Below are positions 58,021 through 64,000 of a stretch of 64,000 nt of DNA, one piece after another. Source of the DNA: Hygrocybe punicea (Eukaryota; Basidiomycota; Agaricomycetes; Agaricales; Hygrophoraceae); contig OY744471.1 in assembly GCA_963556145.1 (NCBI GenBank), forward strand, positions 241,590 through 305,589, given 5' to 3'. The notes under the pieces were generated by a model that was not told the DNA's origin, did not search any database, and worked only from the letters and a program-made list of their open reading frames with translations. The translations under genes were made by a program, and so were the position numbers. Positions within the stretch are counted from its first letter, which is position 1. Every line of letters starts with the position of its first letter.

Positions 58021-60404
58021 CACACAACAGCGCTTCACGTCGGGTATGCTTTGCAATTTGAAGGCCAAACTTGTCATTTTTGTTTGTCCGAGGATAGAAT
58101 CATTTGACCCGCCGGTGTTCCAATTCACCCTGAGCAATCATTCAGCGCAATGAATCAAGGTTATTAATAAAACAAAAATGCATACCACTTGGGTATTGTA
58201 GTTGTCCGTTGTGCCATACCGACAAATGTTTTTCATATAGTCTCCAAGCAAATGATACTTGTATGTTGCGAGATTAAGCCGCTTGATCTTTGGACCAGAT
58301 GGTGCCTTTTCTTTGCTAGTTTGTGCTGCTCCTTGCCATGTAGGCGCAGTTTTCTTTCGTTTTGCTGCAAGTGCCGCAGTTCGTCGACCACGCGCTGCTT
58401 GTTCGTGTGGTATCTCAACCGTGACATAGGCTTCACAAGTCGTTTTTTTGAAGTCCCGAATGGTGATGCCAAGAGTTTTTGTAGCATTCTCGAAGAAAGA
58501 GAGAGTGATGTCGGTGTGAAGGCAAAGCTTGGCATAGGCGTGCCACATTGCGAGCTCAAAGAACAGATCCAAAAGGATGTCATTATGTGGTGGTGGTAAA
58601 AGCCCTTCAATGACTGGCATGATGCACTGATTGCTTGATTTGAAAAGACGCAGGGCATTCAATGATGGAAACTATTCACCTGAAGAATGTCCTCAAAATC
58701 ACGCACAGCAAACTTTTTCATTCCTGAGATGTTGTTTCCGAAACGGCGGATTGTCGAGCGACCAAATGTAGGTACCATGCGAAAGCTTAAAAGGAGTTAG
58801 AACTAGAGATGATTAGAAGAACAGAGAATGTGCCATTTGTTGAACTCTTGAATGCAGTCATTGCCTGCTGCATATAAAATCCGAAGCAGATGGATTAAGA
58901 TTGCCTTGAATACGCCAAGTTCGAACTCATGCAACAGGTCTGGCACAAACATTGAATAGAAATTGAACCCAAATTTTGATAGTTGCACAGAAAATGCGTT
59001 CTGAGTTTGGACAAATGTTAGACCATCATAATTGAATAGGATATGGCAAAACACACGGTGGTTGGCAGTAATGATGTTACGTCCAAAACCTTTGAGATCT
59101 TTGAGCTCTCCACACCAACGCCCTTCTCGAATATCCAATGGCGCACCATCGCGATTGACCTCCGGAACCAGGGTGTATCTTCCCGAATATGACTGCATCG
59201 TTGAGCATCAACAAATGTTCCCATTGCTGGAATGTTTGGGTTGAGAATTTCGCATCAAGGACATGGACAATGTGAGAGATATTTGATGCAGGCGAGTAGG
59301 ACTCTAATGGATGAATGTCAGCTTGTGGCAGTAACATTGAATGAATAAATACTTTTCAGGGTAATCCGTGGAATATGTGAAAAATCGAGGGAAAAGCCGG
59401 TGCAATACTCCATCACCACAAAGGAGGACAATACCATGTTCATAAGCATGCATAAAGTCGCCATCCAAAAGTAGGAGCCATATTTGTTGCATGAGTTCAC
59501 GTTTACAAAATTGTAAGACCTCAGCTGTTGCGGGAATCTTGTATATATTCTGGTAAAAGTCTTGAAATGAGTCTGGAAGCTGAAACATGTGATGATGGAA
59601 GTGTGCTCTAAATTAATTGTACGTCGTGAAATACCTTAGGAATATATGCCAAGTGATGGGCAGCAAAATCAGTTGGTTTTCCTCGGAAATATTTTGAAAG
59701 ATTCCCAAAGAAAGTGTATATTGGCCAGAGCGAAGCCATTCCAAAACTGGAAAGGTGGGTGGAATCGGACCAGAGCATGATTGGAGCTATCGCAATTTCA
59801 ATCTGGGGATCATCGTTTGGCGCGTTGTCAGGTTGACGAAGATGCGCACGAATCTTGGCGTCTTCCTCAATCATTGCATCTGAGTTGTACAGTTCCATGT
59901 AGATTCAAATGTTTTCGGATTTGTCCAGATGAGGTCACCCAGTAGCGCTGTCAAGATCATCTGGAGGCTTGTAAAAGAGCTTGAATGGGATCCAGTGGTA
60001 TTTTTGACTGCTTGAACCTTGGAATGCTGCCTTGAGCACCTCGATCAGGCGACGATAATAGATTCCATCGATCCTAAATGATGGAGCTTGTTCTTCTGAT
60101 GTGTATTTGGCTTTGGCATTAGGCAGGCGGATCGAAACAGAGCCTTCATTCCAACCATCTTTGGCCGAGAAAGCCTCACCGGTGGTAGCGTACTTGTCAA
60201 GTTGGTCAAGTTCACATTTGGTACTAAATTTCCGGAGGTCTTCTTGGTCAAAATCGTCAGCTAGAAGAACCTCATGGACAAGCTGATCGAGTCCAGCACT
60301 GGATTTTGTATTTGAAGTGCTATAGAACCAGTTCATAAGACGAAAAACTGTCACATTAAGAAATGGAGCAAAGAAATTGGTCTTGAGTGACCGCCCAAAC
60401 CCAG
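58021..60404 (-). pseudogene. Plavaka transposase, N-terminal and central part
   Basis: Reading begins at the edge of the Ty3 LTR (FAPFLNVTVFRLMNWFY) and continues VHEVLLADDFDQEDLRKFS and YHWIPFKLFYKPPDD. Core blocks include IMLWSDSTHLSSFGMASLWP, FRGKPTDFAAHHLAYIP, MQQIWLLLLDGDFMHAYEHG, HILFNYDGLTFVQ, and FVPDLLHEFELGVFKAILIH. Near the end, NLATYKYHLLGDY and YGTTDNYNTQ are spliced to GELEHRRVK. In-frame TGA codons occur at 59935-59937, 59905-59907 and 58100-58102; the last lies where Arg is expected (HRRVK then FY). The gene's 5' end is beyond the Ty3 element, and its 3' end is at 47271. Confidence 0.85.
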
Positions 60405-60405
60405 C

Positions 60406-60803
60406 TGTTATGATTTCTTAGCTAAACGTGCTTACTTTTTCCTTTTTCCTTTCCCTCTCCTCTTCTGCTATCATTAGTCATTCCTTTCACATATGCGCTG
60501 CCATTGCCCTCCGCTTAGTCGTATCATTTGACAAATGCTGTATGTTATCCCCTTCCCTATGCGTTTCACCCCTTTACACCATATGCTCTGGCGCATAGCC
60601 ATGAACCCTTTCCTAGTAACATAGCCACTTCCTTGCGCTATATAAGTAGTCTACTTTCAGCCTGTACTGTAGACTTTAAATTTTGTATCATTTGCTATTC
60701 AATCGCTTCCGCTTATTCTACGATTGACTGCCTTCAGAACCTAAGCCCTTCCCTCGAAACCGTCTTGTGAAGTAAAACCTTCGGCTTATTCTGTCGCATT
60801 ACA
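60406..60803 (+). repeat. 5' LTR of the Ty3-type element
   Basis: A 398-bp segment starts TGTTATGATTTCTTAGC and ends CTGTCGCATTACA. Its left edge coincides with the break in the Plavaka frame. It contains a TATA box and the presumed transcript start. The matching 3' LTR would be outside the window. Confidence 0.75.
60639..60646 (+). promoter_or_regulatory. TATA box in the Ty3 LTR
   Basis: TATATAAG lies 32 bp upstream of AGACTTTAAAT (60671-60681), the place expected for the transcript start. The spacing is typical for polymerase II promoters. Confidence 0.65.
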
Positions 60804-60804
60804 G

Positions 60805-60815
60805 ATTTAAAGTCT
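60805..60815 (+). promoter_or_regulatory. Self-priming primer-binding site
   Basis: ATTTAAAGTCT, one base after the LTR end, is the exact reverse complement of AGACTTTAAAT at 60671-60681 inside the LTR. Tf1/sushi-class elements prime reverse transcription with the first 11 nt of their own RNA in this way. No tRNA-like TGG tract is seen here. Confidence 0.65.
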
Positions 60816-61017
60816 CCTTCACCTCTGCTCACCCAACATACCTCCTCGCACTCAATCCCAATCCGCTGCTACGTCCGCAGGCTTTGGCTCTTCTTCTCCT
60901 CGCTTTCCAGATCCTCTTCCATCCACTTCTCGCTTCCAACCCTTTCGGAGACAACCACCGCCACCTCCACCTTCACCTCCTTCCCCATTAACCCCACCTC
61001 CCCTGTCTCCACCACCT

Positions 61018-62133
61018 ATGGCTGATCTCCAAGCACAACTTCAACAACTACTCCATCACGTCAATACTCTCGACAATGACCTTGCAACCGCCAATGCCGA
61101 AATTGCTGCTCTTCATGCTGCTGCTGTTCCTCCTCCACCTCCTCCACCTCCACCTCCCGCTGCCCCTACCGTGAAGATCGCGAAACCAGATGACTTCAAT
61201 GGTAAACCCAAAAACGTCGAAAAGTTCCTTCACCAATGTGGTGTCTTCCTTCGTGCACAAGCATACACGGACGAACAAAAGGTTCTTTTGGGTTTGTCAT
61301 ACATGAAGTCTGGTAGTGCTCTACCTTGGGCCGAAAACAAGGTTCAGAGTCCCGCTTTCGCCGCCTACACTTGGGCAAATTTCGAAGCGGATATTCATTC
61401 TGCCTTTGGAGATGTTGATCGAGAAGCAACGGCTCGCTTGAAGATCAAAGAGGTTAAACAAGGCAAGGCTACTGTTGATGAATACATCGTTCATTTTGAA
61501 GAATACAAGATGCTCACTGGCTTTAACGATCAAGCTCTCATTGGATGTTTTAAAGATGGATTAAATCAAGCGATCATTTCGAAAATATTCGCCCTCGCAA
61601 ATATGCCTACCACTCTTCGAGAATGGAAACAATACGCTAGTCGATTCGATCGACAATATCGCGAATATCTCGCAACCATTTCTCCTTCCTCGAAATCTAC
61701 TGGTAAAAAGAAGGAAACTCCTAAAGCTTCCGCCTCTCCCTCTACTGCTTTGAAAACCCATAATCCCACTACTTCGTCTTCGACTTCTACACGCATTAAA
61801 TCGGAACCGGTTGACCCTGTTATCGCCGCACAGAGGAAAGCTGCGGGACAATGTATTGTTTGTGGCTCAAAGGAACATTGGGCTAACAATTGTCCTACTC
61901 GTACCTCTTCCTCCACCACTACTTCATCATCACGCAACAACAACCGCTCCTCTCGTGGTCGAGGCAAACATTCTCACAATATTCGAGCAGTAACCAGGGA
62001 TGGAGAACAAGGAACTTCGGGAACTTCTTCGGCAAAGAACAAGGACGATATTTATGTCACATCGGGTGTGTCTAACATGAGCTCTGCAGAAAAGACGGCC
62101 CTCTCTAACAAACTTGTACATGAGGGATATTAG
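61018..62133 (+). CDS. Gag of a Ty3-type retrotransposon
   Basis: It starts MADLQAQLQQLLHHVNTLD and has a Pro run, then the capsid-like domain (KPDDFNGKPKNVEKFLHQC, FEADIHSAFGDVDREATARL, VDEYIVHFEEYKMLTGF, MPTTLREWKQYASRFDRQY). A zinc knuckle CIVCGSKEHWANNC (about 61853-61895) is followed by a Ser/Arg-rich stretch. It has 371 codons and no internal stop. The frame ends TAG at 62131-62133, where pol opens in the -1 frame with an overlap of about 10 nt. Gag forms the particle that packages the element RNA. Confidence 0.9.
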   Translation: MADLQAQLQQLLHHVNTLDNDLATANAEIAALHAAAVPPPPPPPPPPAAPTVKIAKPDDFNGKPKNVEKFLHQCGVFLRAQAYTDEQKVLLGLSYMKSGSALPWAENKVQSPAFAAYTWANFEADIHSAFGDVDREATARLKIKEVKQGKATVDEYIVHFEEYKMLTGFNDQALIGCFKDGLNQAIISKIFALANMPTTLREWKQYASRFDRQYREYLATISPSSKSTGKKKETPKASASPSTALKTHNPTTSSSTSTRIKSEPVDPVIAAQRKAAGQCIVCGSKEHWANNCPTRTSSSTTTSSSRNNNRSSRGRGKHSHNIRAVTRDGEQGTSGTSSAKNKDDIYVTSGVSNMSSAEKTALSNKLVHEGY

Positions 62134-64000
62134 ATATTTCAGATTCAGATTCTTCACCTACCCTGGATCTTTGTAAACATAACGACGAACAATTCTATCA
62201 CTGCCTTGGTTCTCTACACTCTTCCGACGAAACGTTAATTGTCAATCTATGGCTTGAAGCCACTGATACTGGAGAACGATTCCCTGTTCGCGTTTTAATC
62301 AATACTGGCGCTTCTGGCTGTTTCATCAACTGCCATTTCGTGGAAAACAACTCCCTTTCCTTCTCGTATTTGGAAGAACCAATACCCATACGTAATATCG
62401 ATAGGACGCCTAACCGAGATGGACCTATTGATAAATCCTGCGACGTCATTCTTTACGCGCCACCATCTTACCATGAACGCCTTACACTTGAGATTTCCTC
62501 GCTAGGCGATTTCGACGTCATTCTCGGCTTTCCTTGGATTCAAAAACACAATCCATACACCGGTGTTATAGAGAAAACCCTTGAAATCTGTCAAACCGGA
62601 ATTCCCTCGACATCCCTGACCGTGGATTCGATGTATGAAAACAGGATCGACTCGCAATCGGATCCTTATGAAGAATATATTGCTTCACTCGATCTCGCCT
62701 CCGATTTGAATTACTTTTCCTTTTCCCGAGATCAAATTCTACAAACAATTAACGGCATTTCCCTCAGAGATACCTCTCGTCCTACTACTGTTGAAGAAGA
62801 TATGAAGGCGTTTATACCAGAGAAGTATTGGAATTATTCGGATGTTTTTCTCAAACAACATTTCGACCAACTTCCTCCCCATTCCGAATTCCATCACGCC
62901 ATCAACCTTAAAGATTCCTTCAAACCCCAACAGGGCAAGTTGTATTCGTTATCTCCCCGAGAGCAAGTCAAACTCGATAAATTCTTGGACGAAAATCTTT
63001 CGACAGGACATATTCGCCCCTCGAAATCCCCCCAAGCCGCCCCCTTTTTCTTTGTGAACAAAGGTGAAGAAATTAACGCTCTAGGTTCAGATCCTGGACT
63101 CCGTCCCATTCAGGATTATCGATATCTTAATGCCCACACCATTCGCGATCGTTATCCTACCCCACTTCTTTCCGAAATCCTCCAACAACCAAAATTCCAA
63201 ACAGCAAAACATTTTACAGTTATAGATATTCGCTGGGGATACAATAATATTCGGATTAAGAAAGAAAATGTATGGAAGGCTGCCTTTATCACGAATCGTG
63301 GTCTCTTTGAACCTACCGTTATGTTCTTTGGACTCTGCAATGCCCCCGCCACCTTTCAACGAATGATGAATATTCGCTTTCATGACGTTCTCACCTCCGG
63401 ATGTGTATTCATTTACATGGACGACATTATTATCCTCGGAGATACCCATGAAGAACTCGAAACGAATACTCGCCGCATACTCGACATCATGCACAAGAAT
63501 AATCTCTCTTGCAAACCCGTCAAATGTCAATTTGAAAAAGACTCTGTTAAGTATCTTGGTCAAATTATTTCTCATGGCGAAATCGCTATTAATCCTGCCA
63601 AGATACGTTCTATTTCTGATTGGCCCATTCCTAAACGCGTTCGAGATGTTCAATCATTCCTTGGCACCATGAACTTTTGGCGCAGATTCATCAAAGATTT
63701 CTCTTCTATCGCCCGACCTCTTCACAATCTTACAAGAAAGGATAATAAATTCGCTTGGACTTCCAACTGTCAATTCGCATTTGATTCCCTTAAAAAATCC
63801 ATTACTTCCAAACCCATCCTTAAAGCTCCCCGACTCGATCTTCCTTATATCCTTGAAACCGACTCCTCCGGCTTCGCTATCGGTGCTGTCCTTATGCAAA
63901 AACATGATGATAAGCTTCATCCTATTAGTTATTATTCCGCTTCACTATCGCCTGCAGAACGAAACTATTCGACTCCCAATCAAGAACTTCTGGCTATCGT
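62124..64000 (+). CDS. Pol of a Ty3-type retrotransposon (protease, RT, RNase H start), runs off the window
   Basis: An open frame continues to the window end. The retropepsin region has VLINTGASGCFI: the catalytic Asp of the usual D(S/T)GA motif reads Asn (codon near 62309), then FDVILGFPWIQKHNP. Reverse transcriptase motifs: PIQDYRYLNAHTI, FTVIDIRWGYNNIRI, VMFFGLCNAPATFQRMM and FIYMDDIIIL (YMDD box about 63415-63425), then KYLGQIIS. The RNase H domain begins LPYILETDSSGFAIGAVL. Integrase would be downstream. The -1 frame relation to gag could be programmed or mutational. With the Asn the protease should be inactive. Confidence 0.9.

Overview
The window reads as a repeat-rich accessory region of a basidiomycete (probably Agaricomycete) genome. 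The signs are introns of roughly 45-70 bp with GT-AG ends, a KDZ transposase with its cysteine-cluster head, a Plavaka transposase, hAT, Tc1/IS630-type, Helitron and Ty3-type elements, and short fungal hypothetical genes. Almost no ordinary host gene is visible. The sequence is a nest of transposons inside transposons, and several insertion events can be read to the base because target-site duplications (TSDs) and interrupted reading frames are still present.

Layout. 0-18.2 kb: a decayed fungal gene, then a hAT transposase gene (minus strand) split by a 13.7-kb KDZ element (1811-15541) that landed inside one of its 47-bp introns. The KDZ element has ~90-bp inverted ends, inverted arrays of a 45-bp repeat, a KDZ transposase (itself interrupted by a ~1.5-kb insertion), a PHD-finger/CHAT-like gene (interrupted by a 387-bp hAT-type MITE), a proline-rich minisatellite and a multi-exon homeodomain/HMG-like gene. 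18-24.8 kb: relics, including a BCS1-like AAA ATPase fragment, a fungal gene with an ATP-grasp-like end and a satellite. 24.8-30.3 kb: an intact-looking Tc1/IS630 transposase next to an accessory gene, plus a multi-exon hypothetical gene. 31.2-42.2 kb: a decayed Helitron coding for Rep, Pif1 helicase and a USP-like protease domain, split by a second Tc1-type element (38709-42156, 231-bp TIRs, TA duplication). 42.3-47.3 kb: a decayed Cys-cluster gene and two tandem non-autonomous Helitron-like elements, the second carrying a ~147-bp exon-intron-like array. 47.3-60.4 kb: a Plavaka transposase split by a giant foldback palindrome (48524-58020). One arm of the palindrome carries a gag-only LTR element, and its centre is mis-assembled around a 100-N gap. 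60.4-64 kb: a Ty3-type retrotransposon with apparent Tf1-like self-priming, which cuts off the 5' part of Plavaka and runs out of the window.

Relative order (inferred): hAT, then KDZ, then the MITE and the LTR-like insertion; Plavaka, then the foldback, then the gag-only LTR element; Plavaka, then the Ty3 element; Helitron, then the Tc1 element. Several older elements carry in-frame TGA or TAA where CGA or CAA is expected, and two catalytic Asp codons read Asn. This suggests C-to-T decay of the kind caused by repeat-induced mutation or methyl-cytosine deamination.
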